The notes below the pieces were generated by a model, which saw only the letters and a list, made by a program, of their open reading frames with translations, did no database searches and was not told where the DNA came from. This document shows, piece by piece, positions 1 through 7,812 of a stretch of 64,000 nt of DNA. A program made the translations under genes and the position numbers. The stretch is taken from positions 1-64,000 of the forward strand of contig NZ_MSSV01000018.1 in the NCBI RefSeq assembly GCF_002150505.1, written 5' to 3'. This stretch comes from Algoriphagus ratkowskyi. Lineage in GTDB: Bacteria; Bacteroidota; Bacteroidia; Cytophagales; Cyclobacteriaceae. Position 1 is the first letter of the stretch. The number at the start of each line of letters is the position of its first letter.

Positions 1-2
1 CC

Positions 3-272
3 TTGAATTTGAAAATTGATCATTGAATATTTTTTAACCGCTGAGGTCGCAGAGGCCACGCAGAGGACATAAAAGTCCTTGTAAATTGATTCAAGTAAAT
101 TGAGTTTTTCAATAACGTTGCGTCGCCGCGCCGTTGCGAGAGACTGATTCCGAAAAGCTATGTACTTCTTTGTCAATTGAATTTGGAAATTGATCATTGA
201 ACATTCCAAGTAAATTGATTTTTTCAATAACGTTGCGCCGCCGCGCCGTTGCGAGAGACAGATTACGAAAAG
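3..272. repeat. Duplicated intergenic block (29-bp and 66-bp direct repeats)
   Basis: A 29-bp sequence at 3-31 recurs at 177-205 with two mismatches (core AAATTGATCATTGAA). A 66-bp sequence at 92-157 recurs at 207-272 with a handful of mismatches; both copies contain the GC-rich core CGCCGCGCCGTTGCGAGAGA inside AT-rich DNA. The order is short, long, short, long, so a roughly 115-175 bp unit was probably duplicated in tandem. No protein is encoded. Confidence 0.85.
34..66 (+). repeat. CCGCAGAG-type dispersed repeat
   Basis: TTAACCGCTGAGGTCGCAGA followed by GGCCACGCAGAGG resembles the block at 53821-53866, which also begins TTAACCGC and continues with GAG and CGC triplets. Related motifs occur at 57981-58080. 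I read these as members of one degenerate intergenic repeat family; function unknown. Confidence 0.6.
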
Positions 273-512
273 TGGGGAAGACACATTTAAAAAAAGACGC
301 TTCGCCTACCGTATAAATGGAGAGAATTTAAAAAGCTTCATGAATTATTTCTATCTGTAAATCCGCTAGTTTACCAGTGAGCAGATATAAGCATTTTAGA
401 ATAGGGTTAACTCTGATTTTTAGGCCAATTCGGTCACCTTCATCCAGCCTTTAAAGCAAAGGATTATAGCTTACTGGCATCATTGAGAATAGTCATATAA
501 TTCTATTCTAAC

Positions 513-1223
513 TCAGTACGCATTCTCATCGCCCGAAAAAATTGTTTTCGCGGTGATCCAGATTAATTTCAGATCAAATATTACACTCCAATGTTTAATG
601 TAATACATATCGAGTTTGAATCGGAAGTAGATGGAATTTGGAAGTTCGGTCTCACCTCTATACCCCTTAGCCTGAGCCAAACCGGTGATCCCAGGTTTTA
701 CTAAATGTCTATTTTCATAGCCTTCGATAATTTTGGAATTCTCTTTATTTTGAGCCAAAATCAAAGGTCTGGGTCCCACTAGTGACATATTTCCATAAAT
801 CACATTGAATACTTGTGGTAATTCATCAATACTGGTTTTTCTTAAAATCCTCCCCACTTTTGTGACTCTAGGATCATTTCGCGTGGCTTGCTTGAGATCA
901 TCTTTATGAGAAATGGTCATTGATCGAAATTTGTAGCAGTTGAACATGGAGTTGTAAATTCCTCCACGACTTTGAACATAAAAAATTGGACCTGGTGAAT
1001 CGAGTTTAATGAGTAAAGCTACAATAGGGAATAGCCACCAGCCAATCACGATCATAAGACCTATAGAACAAAAAAGATCTATGAATCGCTTTATGCTCAG
1101 ATTATACCAAGTTAGCTTTTCAGAAACTACTACTTCGCTCATTTCATGTGATTCAATAAAACTTGAAATATTGTCGAGCTCGTCTGTTTTAGATGTTTCC
1201 CTAGTGTTTGATGATAGTTTCAA
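513..1223 (-). CDS. Bacterial sugar transferase (phosphoglycosyl transferase)
   Basis: 236 residues, the usual size of a monotopic phosphoglycosyl transferase that moves a sugar-1-phosphate from a nucleotide sugar to undecaprenyl phosphate, the first membrane step of exopolysaccharide or O-antigen synthesis. One hydrophobic membrane segment lies at about 50-73. Family motifs follow in order: KFRSM (98-102), DELPQ (133-137, holding the expected Asp-Glu catalytic dyad), VGPRP (149-153) and KPGITG (176-181). The polar 45-residue N-terminus is short, so this is the minimal form without the extra four-helix domain of WcaJ-type enzymes. It is divergent from a nucleotide-sugar dehydratase across a 617-bp gap, consistent with the edge of a surface polysaccharide locus. 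The sugar specificity cannot be told from the sequence. Confidence 0.92.
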   Translation of the reverse strand: MKLSSNTRETSKTDELDNISSFIESHEMSEVVVSEKLTWYNLSIKRFIDLFCSIGLMIVIGWWLFPIVALLIKLDSPGPIFYVQSRGGIYNSMFNCYKFRSMTISHKDDLKQATRNDPRVTKVGRILRKTSIDELPQVFNVIYGNMSLVGPRPLILAQNKENSKIIEGYENRHLVKPGITGLAQAKGYRGETELPNSIYFRFKLDMYYIKHWSVIFDLKLIWITAKTIFSGDENAY

Positions 1224-1840
1224 AAGCTGTAAAATAACGTGAACTTGAGAATGTAAAGATCAATATAATTCTAGTTTTAACCAAGGCAGAGGGTTAGTAT
1301 ATGCGTTCAAACTAAAATAGTTATTGACTAATTAAAATAATAGATTCAATAGTAATTTTGCTCATCTATGATTTTCGAAATGTGGATAGGGATAGTACGA
1401 ATTGCCCTGAACTAAAATCAAATTTTATTAGGTTAATACAATTAACTGGTAGAATTTCTCTCTTCTAGAATACCTAAATGAAATATGCTCTTTAGTAAAT
1501 TTAAATCTGAGAACTCATCATTATTTATGGCTTAATGTGCTTCAGAACAAAGAAGTTACATGGCAAAACTATGCTTGTATACGTGGAATTAAGGGAACTA
1601 GGGGAGAAAGCGTTTGAATTTCTACGGCAATTATAAAAGACGAGCTATCTGCTGTCTTTAAATCAGTTAGCTGTATTCTAGTTTTGAACAGATCATTAGT
1701 AAGGTAACCTTGGAAAATTCATAATATTATAAGAATATTTAACATAAATTTAGGCTTAGTTTAGAAAAGTGTTTAATTTGCAGCCCATTTAGTTATTAAA
1801 TTAAGGGTCTTTATCTGCGCTATTTGAAAAAACTTATACT
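1224..1840. other. Divergent intergenic region, 617 bp
   Basis: AT-rich DNA between the divergent sugar transferase and dehydratase genes. No coding frame, tRNA-like fold or strong hairpin was recognised. It must contain the promoters for both genes; the only -7-like string noted is a near match TAATTTG close to 1780, too weak to annotate. Confidence 0.6.
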
Positions 1841-3751
1841 ATGAATTTTTTAACCCGGCTGAAAATCCTTCCTAGGTGGATAATCGCAACTCTTGACTGT
1901 TTAATTCTTTTTTATTCTGCCTTGTTTGGGTATTTAGTTCGATTCAATTTTGAGCTAGTTTTAATTGAACAAAATGACGCTTTTGCCGGAAGTTTTACCT
2001 TCATGGTAGGAGGTTTGCTGGTGATGCATATTACCCGTAGTTATGAAGGGATTGTTCGGCATACAGGTTTTAGAGATGGTTCTAATATCTTCAAGACAGT
2101 ATTAATCAATTTCATCCTCTTCTTGTCCTTAAACTTTTTCCATGGTAGCTACCTCAATGATAAATTTTTGCTGCCTACATCGGTCTTGATTATAGCGAGT
2201 CTTTCATCAATCTTCATGCTGATTCTTTATCGACTGCTGGTAAAAGAGTTGTTTGTTTATTTGAAGAGTGGGATTTTGGTAAAGGAGCTCAAGAACGGGA
2301 TAATTTTTGGAGCTGGAGAAGCAGGGATTATTGCTCAGGAAGCGATCAAGCGAGATAGTAATATCCTATTCAATACTGTTGCATTTTTGGATGATGATCC
2401 GAAGAAGGAAGGAAAAAACATTGATGGAAAGCGTATTTACAAGGGCTTAGGTGACCTTGAGAGATTGGTGACTCAATTTGGAATCACTGAATTGATCATA
2501 GCAGTGAAACATCTTACCGTTCAGAGAACGAACGAAATTATTGATGAATGTCTTCGATTGAAGGTTTCTGTTTCGATAGTTCCACCTTTGGATCAATGGA
2601 TCAATGGCGGCTTGACTGCTGGAGCGATTCGCGAGGTGAAAATCGAGGACTTACTTAGTCGTGAACAAATCATTTTGGATAATCCTAGGATACAGGAAGA
2701 CTTACAGGGGAAAGTTATTCTGGTGACAGGAGCAGCTGGTTCAATTGGATCTGAGCTTTGTCGACAGATATGCCATTATGAACCAAAGCTACTTATCCTA
2801 TTTGATATTGCAGAGTCGGCCTTATATGATGTAGAGCAAGAGTTTAAAGAAAATCATGCGAATTGTCCTATTAAAATAGTTCTTGGTGATGTAAGGAATA
2901 GAAAGAAGGTGAAGGAAGTATTTAAGGCATACAAGCCACAGGTAGTTTTTCATGCAGCTGCATATAAGCATGTGCCAATGATGGAGAAATACCCTGAAGA
3001 GGCAATTCAATCTAATATTCTAGGCACTAAAATTTTGGCGGATATCTCGGTTTTAGCTAAAGTTGATAAATTCGTTTTTGTATCAACAGATAAGGCAGTG
3101 AACCCTACGAATGTAATGGGGGCTAGTAAAAGAGCTGCTGAAATGTATGTGCAAGCACTGAATGAGTATCTTGAAAGAAATCATAAAAGTTATCACACTA
3201 AATTCATAACCACACGGTTTGGAAATGTATTAGGATCTAATGGATCTGTAATTCCATTGTTTAAAAAGCAGATTCTGCACGGAGGTCCGATTACTGTGAC
3301 ACATCCAGAGATCACCCGCTATTTCATGACTATTCCGGAAGCTTGTCAGTTGGTTTTGGAGGCAGGAATTATGGGTGAGGGAGGTGAGATATTTATTTTT
3401 GATATGGGAGAGCCTATTAAAATTCTTGATCTAGCTAATAAGATGATTCAGCTTTCTGGAAAGAAAGTAGATCATGATATAAAAGTTGTTTTCTCAGGCT
3501 TGAGAGATGGTGAGAAGTTATATGAGGAGCTGTTGAATGATTTTGAAACAGTTAAAATCACCCACCATCCTAAAATCAAGATAGCTCAGGTGCAGCCATC
3601 TTCTTATCACAAGATCAATGGTCAAATAGAACTTTTTATAGAACTAGTCATAAAAAATTCTGAAAACGAAATGGTTTCTCATTTGAAAGTAATAGTTCCT
3701 GAATTTATATCTAATGCGTCTAGATTTGAGGTGCTGGATAGGATGAATTAA
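1841..3751 (+). CDS. Membrane nucleotide-sugar 4,6-dehydratase/epimerase, FlaA1/WbpM/CapD type
   Basis: 636 residues, typical for the long membrane-bound UDP-GlcNAc 4,6-dehydratase family that makes precursors for capsule, O-antigen or protein glycans. About four transmembrane helices occupy residues 12-135. A first Rossmann fold has GAGEAG (157-162) and the catalytic SDR domain has TGAAGSIG (296-303). The segment STDKAVNPTNVMG (415-427) carries the Thr-Asp-Lys set of this family, and MGASK (426-430) shows the usual Met in place of the SDR Tyr, with Lys430 kept. The start is supported by the immediate membrane domain. It is divergent from the sugar transferase and probably shares the same glycan pathway. 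Whether the product is a 4-keto-6-deoxy-GlcNAc or another sugar is not resolvable. Confidence 0.93.
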   Translation: MNFLTRLKILPRWIIATLDCLILFYSALFGYLVRFNFELVLIEQNDAFAGSFTFMVGGLLVMHITRSYEGIVRHTGFRDGSNIFKTVLINFILFLSLNFFHGSYLNDKFLLPTSVLIIASLSSIFMLILYRLLVKELFVYLKSGILVKELKNGIIFGAGEAGIIAQEAIKRDSNILFNTVAFLDDDPKKEGKNIDGKRIYKGLGDLERLVTQFGITELIIAVKHLTVQRTNEIIDECLRLKVSVSIVPPLDQWINGGLTAGAIREVKIEDLLSREQIILDNPRIQEDLQGKVILVTGAAGSIGSELCRQICHYEPKLLILFDIAESALYDVEQEFKENHANCPIKIVLGDVRNRKKVKEVFKAYKPQVVFHAAAYKHVPMMEKYPEEAIQSNILGTKILADISVLAKVDKFVFVSTDKAVNPTNVMGASKRAAEMYVQALNEYLERNHKSYHTKFITTRFGNVLGSNGSVIPLFKKQILHGGPITVTHPEITRYFMTIPEACQLVLEAGIMGEGGEIFIFDMGEPIKILDLANKMIQLSGKKVDHDIKVVFSGLRDGEKLYEELLNDFETVKITHHPKIKIAQVQPSSYHKINGQIELFIELVIKNSENEMVSHLKVIVPEFISNASRFEVLDRMN

Positions 3752-3945
3752 TTTTTTTAAAGCCACATAGCGCTTAAATAAAACACTAAACCTCAAGCTT
3801 AATCAGTAATTAGAAATCACTGACAATTCATACTTTTTTGTCTGAGGAGGTAGCTTTATTATTTATACTAAAGTAGCTCAAGTGGTATTTCACTTGAATA
3901 AAAATTACCGATGACTGATCACTGCTACTGTAGCTATTAAACTCT

Positions 3946-3953
3946 TATCTTTG
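3946..3953 (+). promoter_or_regulatory. Candidate Bacteroidota -7 box, TATCTTTG
   Basis: TATCTTTG matches the Bacteroidota primary sigma factor -7 consensus TAnnTTTG exactly and lies 33 bp before the ATG at 3987. That places a transcription start about 25 bp before the gene. No convincing -33 TTTG was seen. The same octamer serves the ABC-F gene on the other strand at 10852-10859. Confidence 0.5.
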
Positions 3954-3986
3954 TCCAGTCAATTTTAAGGATAAAAACCTTACCTC

Positions 3987-5564
3987 ATGAAGAAAGAATT
4001 CAATTTACAGTTGAGCCCTGAAGAGGCTTATGATCCCACGATTTTTCAGGAAGTTGTGCTGAGAAAAGCAGGACTTCCTATAGATTCTACTGAGGTAGTA
4101 GCAAGGCAAGTAAAGCGGTCTATAGATGCAAGAGGCAGAAGTGTAAGAGTGAATGTACAGGCTGAACTTTTTGTCAAAGAAACTCCTCCAGCCCTTTTGG
4201 ATCACCAAGCTGAATATAAAAATGTAAGCAATGAAGATCCCATAATTATCGTGGGCGCTGGTCCAGCGGGACTTTTTGCAGCACTTCGTGCGATAGAGCT
4301 GGGAGTGAAGCCAATTGTAATAGAACGGGGTAAGGATGTCAAGGCACGTCGACGTGATCTAGCTGCTATCAACAAAGAACATATTGTAAACCCAGATTCC
4401 AATTACTGCTTTGGTGAAGGCGGTGCTGGCACCTATTCAGATGGCAAACTTTATACTCGATCCAAAAAACGTGGAGATATTCGGAGAATCATGGAAATAC
4501 TGGTGGCACACGGTGCTACTGAAGAAATTCTCGTCGATGCACATCCACATATTGGAACTAATAAATTACCAAAACTAGTAGAAGACCTTCGTGAAAGTAT
4601 CAGACAATTTGGAGGAGAGGTTCTGTTCGAAACTCGAGTGGAAGATTTCATTTTGGAAGGGAATGAGATGAAAGGTGTAATAACTCATACTGGTGAGAAA
4701 ATCACTGGAAGAGGAGTAATACTTGCAACAGGTCATTCTGCGCGGGATATTTTTCACTTACTGCACAAAAAAGAGATTACAATTGAAGCTAAACCTTTTG
4801 CGCTAGGAGTTAGAATTGAGCATAGTCAGAATCTCATCGATAGCATTCAATATCACTGCGGTTTAGATCGCGGTCCTTACCTTCCTGCTTCTGCCTACTC
4901 ACTTGTCCACCAGACAGAGTTTGAGAGGAAACAACGAGGAGTTTTTAGTTTTTGCATGTGCCCAGGAGGGTTTATAGTTCCTGCTGCCACTGCACCTGGA
5001 GAATTGGTAGTGAATGGGATGAGTCCGAGTAGACGTGATGGCAAGTTTGCCAATTCGGGAATTGTAGCTTCCGTAGAATTGGAAGATTTGCCTGAATACC
5101 AAAAATTCGGGCCTTTGGCAGCTATGGAGTTTCAGGCAGACATAGAGAAAAGAGCCTGGGAAGCTGGAGGTAAAACCCAAGCTGCTCCAGCGCAGCGAAT
5201 GGTGGATTTTGTAGAAAAACGTGTGAGTTCTAGTCTGTTGGATACTTCATACCAACCAGGATTGAATTCTGTGGAAATGAGGAATGTGCTTCCAGCATTT
5301 ATTTCAGAAAGGTTGGCAATGGCTTTCAAGGCTTTTGGTCAAAAAATGAAAGGATACTACACAAATGATTCTCAGTTGATCGGGCTTGAAAGTAGGACTT
5401 CCTCTCCAGTTCGTATTCCCCGTGATCGTGAGTCATTTGAACATGTTCAGATCAAGCGACTTTACCCATGCGGAGAAGGAGCTGGATATGCTGGTGGGAT
5501 AGTCTCGGCAGCGATGGACGGTGAAAGATGTGCTGAGCGATTGATAGAAGCTTACGTGAATTAA
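3987..5564 (+). CDS. NAD(P)/FAD-dependent oxidoreductase (COG2509-type FAD-dependent protein)
   Basis: 525 residues. An N-terminal domain of about 80 residues precedes the FAD-binding Rossmann motif, with GAGPAG at 90-95 and the following acidic end VIERGKD. A GEGGAGTYSDGKL block sits at about 142-154, and the C-terminus has PCGEGAGYAGGIVSAAMDGE, the second FAD contact typical of this family. Members are cytoplasmic flavoproteins of unclear substrate, often annotated simply as FAD-dependent dehydrogenase. It appears to be a single-gene unit, with a TATCTTTG promoter box upstream and a palindrome immediately downstream. The last 24 bp before the stop are repeated 180 bp further on (see 5719-5742). 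Confidence 0.88.
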   Translation: MKKEFNLQLSPEEAYDPTIFQEVVLRKAGLPIDSTEVVARQVKRSIDARGRSVRVNVQAELFVKETPPALLDHQAEYKNVSNEDPIIIVGAGPAGLFAALRAIELGVKPIVIERGKDVKARRRDLAAINKEHIVNPDSNYCFGEGGAGTYSDGKLYTRSKKRGDIRRIMEILVAHGATEEILVDAHPHIGTNKLPKLVEDLRESIRQFGGEVLFETRVEDFILEGNEMKGVITHTGEKITGRGVILATGHSARDIFHLLHKKEITIEAKPFALGVRIEHSQNLIDSIQYHCGLDRGPYLPASAYSLVHQTEFERKQRGVFSFCMCPGGFIVPAATAPGELVVNGMSPSRRDGKFANSGIVASVELEDLPEYQKFGPLAAMEFQADIEKRAWEAGGKTQAAPAQRMVDFVEKRVSSSLLDTSYQPGLNSVEMRNVLPAFISERLAMAFKAFGQKMKGYYTNDSQLIGLESRTSSPVRIPRDRESFEHVQIKRLYPCGEGAGYAGGIVSAAMDGERCAERLIEAYVN

Positions 5565-5571
5565 TGTCAGG

Positions 5572-5598
5572 GTACGGTTGAATAATTATTCACCGTAC
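5572..5598. terminator. Palindrome downstream of the FAD oxidoreductase, possible terminator
   Basis: GTACGG and CCGTAC flank the perfect 14-nt palindrome TGAATAATTATTCA, giving a near-perfect 27-nt inverted repeat 8 bp after the stop codon. There is no following T-run, so it may be a REP-like element that also blocks transcription rather than a canonical intrinsic terminator. Confidence 0.5.
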
Positions 5599-5692
5599 TA
5601 TACAGAAGCCTCTTCCAAGCCTAAGAATTAGCTGGTTCACAGTTCGTGAAGCGAACGGTGGTGCAAATTCTAATACGACGTATTTGTGTGGT

Positions 5693-5706
5693 CTGTGGAG
5701 ACACAG
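5693..5706. repeat. GAGA-loop hairpin (dispersed family copy 1)
   Basis: CTGTG-GAGA-CACAG, a 5-bp stem with a GAGA loop, followed by TCCACGGCGAAGG. Similar hairpins with a purine tetraloop closed by TG/CA occur at 53878-53895, 55427-55448 and 55495-55512. A further hairpin GTTCG-TGAAG-CGAAC lies just upstream at 5642-5656. Confidence 0.5.
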
Positions 5707-5718
5707 TCCACGGCGAAG

Positions 5719-5742
5719 GCGATTGATAGAAGCTTACGTGAA
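5719..5742 (+). repeat. 24-bp exact copy of the 3' end of the upstream gene
   Basis: GCGATTGATAGAAGCTTACG plus TGAA at 5719-5742 is identical to 5537-5560, the last codons of the FAD oxidoreductase. The copies are 182 bp apart in direct orientation and bracket a palindrome and the GAGA-loop hairpin. This is what insertion with a target duplication, or slippage around an inserted repeat, would leave. Confidence 0.85.
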
Positions 5743-5823
5743 GTGATTCAATATTCCGTTCGTGACGACACTATGGAAGTCAAACATCACATCATTCGTG
5801 ATACACCAACATTGGCGAATGTG

Positions 5824-5847
5824 GTAGGGGCGAATTATTATTCGCCC
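5824..5847 (+). repeat. REP-like element 1 (GTAG + palindrome)
   Basis: GTAG is followed directly by an 8-bp perfect stem, GGGCGAAT-TATT-ATTCGCCC. A GTAG tetranucleotide head followed by a palindrome is the described layout of REP elements mobilised by REP-associated tyrosine transposases. No such transposase gene lies in the window. Confidence 0.65.
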
Positions 5848-5881
5848 ATTCAGCCAAAGTCCCTTCAGAGATGAACTATGG

Positions 5882-5905
5882 GTAGCCTGGGGTTTTAACC
5901 CCAGG
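5882..5905 (+). repeat. REP-like element 2 (GTAG + palindrome)
   Basis: GTAG is followed by CCTGGGGTT-TT-AACCCCAGG, a 9-bp perfect stem. It has the same head and orientation as the element at 5824-5847 but a different stem sequence, so two REP classes stand side by side 34 bp apart. Confidence 0.7.
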
Positions 5906-6075
5906 AAAGATAAATCAAGATGCCATGCCTCGGTCCACCAAGTTGTTTTGGAAATGATCGCTTGTACCGAGGAATGGAATGCTAAGCTTTCAGATAATTT
6001 ATCATCATTCGCCCATTCAGGCAAAAACACCTATCTTCCTTACAACCAAAAATCAACCCAAAATCAGCCACAAAA

Positions 6076-6106
6076 AAAGAGGTAGTACGATACGTGCTAC
6101 CTCTTT
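6076..6106 (-). terminator. Intrinsic terminator of the 6130-6564 gene
   Basis: AAAGAGGTAG (6076-6085) pairs with CTACCTCTTT (6097-6106) and the stem extends inward. On the minus strand it is followed by a run of T residues (A-run 6072-6078 on plus), 24 bp after the stop codon of the minus-strand gene. Confidence 0.85.
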
Positions 6107-6129
6107 CTTGTTTCTGGGATTATAAAATC

Positions 6130-6564
6130 TTAACCTAGCCAAGCAGACCATGGGATTCTGCTAAGAATCAGAACTAGTCCAATAGCATACATCATATAAA
6201 TGCTTCTGAATCTTCCACGTGATGCACCTGGCTTTTTTGCTTTGATATAGCCAATACTGATCAACACAATAGCAATAATATTAATTAAAGGATGCTCAAG
6301 GGCAACCAATCTTGCTGCTGAATCCGACATTGCAGAGCCTGACTTTAACATTTCCAAACCTAGCGGGCTGACGAAGTAAAGGATCAATCCTACCAATAAT
6401 TGTATGTGAGAAAGCACAAAAGCAATCAATCCGATTTTTCGATCTTTCTCCGTGAATTCCCGGTTAGAAAGAGAGCCAATAAGCATGTAAATAATCACCA
6501 CTATCAAAGCTAGTAATGCTAGATATGCGATTGCCGAATGAAGATGTTGTAGTCCTGTGTACAT
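6130..6564 (-). CDS. Small four-helix integral membrane protein (cytochrome-b-like)
   Basis: 144 residues with four predicted hydrophobic segments at about 9-31, 45-67, 90-108 and 121-140. The N-terminus MYTGLQHLHS with two histidines (7 and 9), and EHP near residue 90, resembles a family in Bacteroidota often labelled 'cytochrome B', in which histidines could bind heme. That label is by resemblance only; no CXXCH or other heme motif is present. It is a single-gene unit with its own terminator. The function is unknown. Confidence is high that it is a real gene, low on the role. Confidence 0.7.
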   Translation of the reverse strand: MYTGLQHLHSAIAYLALLALIVVIIYMLIGSLSNREFTEKDRKIGLIAFVLSHIQLLVGLILYFVSPLGLEMLKSGSAMSDSAARLVALEHPLINIIAIVLISIGYIKAKKPGASRGRFRSIYMMYAIGLVLILSRIPWSAWLG

Positions 6565-6630
6565 GTTGTGTTTTTATTAGTAAACGAAAATAAGGTAAAA
6601 GACTTTAACTGCTAAATATAAACTACGAAT

Positions 6631-7812
6631 TTACTCCACAAAAAGCACTAAGCCCTTTAGGTATTCAGTTTCTGGATGGAAAATATTGATTGGATGATCA
6701 GCTGGCTGAGTTACTTGATGAAGAACTTTAACTTTTCTCCCACATTCAAGGGCTGCTGCTGTCACCGTATTTCGGAAAAGTGCTTTGTCTACAACCTGGC
6801 TACAAGAGAAGGTGAAGAGGATCCCTCCAGATTTGATTTTCTTCAATGCCTCAGCGTTTAATCGCTTGTAAGCTTGCACTGCATTATGTCTAGCCTTAAG
6901 ATTTTTGGCAAAAGCAGGAGGATCCAGCACGATCACATCATAATCATCGCCTATTTCACGAATGTATTTAACCACATCAGCTACCTTCGACTCATGCTTC
7001 CCAGCGATCTTAGGATTATGCTGGATGTTTTCTTCTGTTAGCTCTATAGCTTTGGAGGATATGTCCACAGAGTGAACTTCAGATGCTCCTTCTTGTAAGG
7101 CCAACACAGAAAATCCTCCTGAGTAACAAAAAGTATTCAATACCTTTTTTCCTTTAGAGTAGGAGGCTAGCAACTTTCTGTTTTCCCGCTGATCGATGAA
7201 AAAGCCTGTTTTCTGACCTTTCTCCCAATCGATTTTATAAGTAGCTCCATATTCCTGAACCAAGTCTGTCTTAGGCTCTCCGAGTACCCACTCGTTTGAA
7301 GTGATGTCTAGATTTTTCGGTAGAGTTTCCGCACTTTTATCATAAACACCCGAAATTTTGTTTCCATAGGTGTTTTTTATTGCTTGAGCGATTTCTTTCA
7401 GATGTGTATGCATCCCGATTTGATGGGCTTGGATTACGGCCGTACCATTATAGAAGTCCACGATTAAGCCTGGAAGCAAATCTCCTTCACCATGAACCAA
7501 TCGATAGACATTAGTTTCTTTATTGTCTGCAAGTCCGAGGCTAATTCGTAATGAGAGTGCTGAAGCAATTTTCTCATTCCAAAATTCCTGGTCGATTGCT
7601 CGTTCTTCAAAGGAGATAATCCGAACCATAATGGACCCTTCGGAATAGTGTCCTATACCCAGAAACTCATCTTTCGAAGAATGAACGGCTACTAATTGTC
7701 CGTTTTCTAGGTCAGCATCTTTTTGAAAAATGGCGCCAGAAAACACCCAGTGATGTCTTCTTTTTAGAGAAATTTCTTTGCCGTGTTTGAGTAGTATTTT
7801 AGGATAGTTCAT
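6631..7812 (-). CDS. rlmI: Class I SAM-dependent rRNA methyltransferase, RlmI-like
   Basis: 393 residues, the normal length for RlmI-type 23S rRNA cytosine-5 methyltransferases. An N-terminal PUA-like RNA-binding domain (about 3-75) precedes the methyltransferase fold. SAM-binding motif FCYSGGFS is at 228-235, the acidic loop SVDIS at 248-252, DPPAFAK at 297-303 and a catalytic-type cysteine in FSCSQ at 335-339. The start codon lies inside the 3' end of the upstream symporter gene (14-bp overlap), so the two are translationally coupled. The exact target base is inferred from the family; a related member with a different 23S site is possible. Confidence 0.88.
   Translation of the reverse strand: MNYPKILLKHGKEISLKRRHHWVFSGAIFQKDADLENGQLVAVHSSKDEFLGIGHYSEGSIMVRIISFEERAIDQEFWNEKIASALSLRISLGLADNKETNVYRLVHGEGDLLPGLIVDFYNGTAVIQAHQIGMHTHLKEIAQAIKNTYGNKISGVYDKSAETLPKNLDITSNEWVLGEPKTDLVQEYGATYKIDWEKGQKTGFFIDQRENRKLLASYSKGKKVLNTFCYSGGFSVLALQEGASEVHSVDISSKAIELTEENIQHNPKIAGKHESKVADVVKYIREIGDDYDVIVLDPPAFAKNLKARHNAVQAYKRLNAEALKKIKSGGILFTFSCSQVVDKALFRNTVTAAALECGRKVKVLHQVTQPADHPINIFHPETEYLKGLVLFVE

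Larger units (their letters stand above)
1..512. other. Non-coding left edge, 512 bp
   Basis: No credible coding frame was found. The first 272 bases consist of two interleaved direct repeats and one copy of a CCGCAGAG-type repeat, listed separately. From 273 to 512 the DNA is AT-rich and holds the downstream side of the minus-strand sugar transferase; no clear terminator hairpin was recognised there. Confidence 0.7.
5565..6129. other. Repeat-rich intergenic region, 565 bp
   Basis: No gene is supported. Short open frames here carry no recognisable protein and overlap palindromes. The region contains, left to right, a palindrome, a small hairpin, a GAGA-loop hairpin, a duplicated gene tail, two GTAG-headed palindromes and a terminator, each listed separately. 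It looks like a landing site or decayed remnant of REP-type elements. Confidence 0.7.

Noticed and set aside
5686-6030. Short frames on both strands in the repeat-rich gap after the FAD oxidoreductase
   Set aside because: They run through REP-like palindromes and a duplicated gene tail and encode no recognisable protein.
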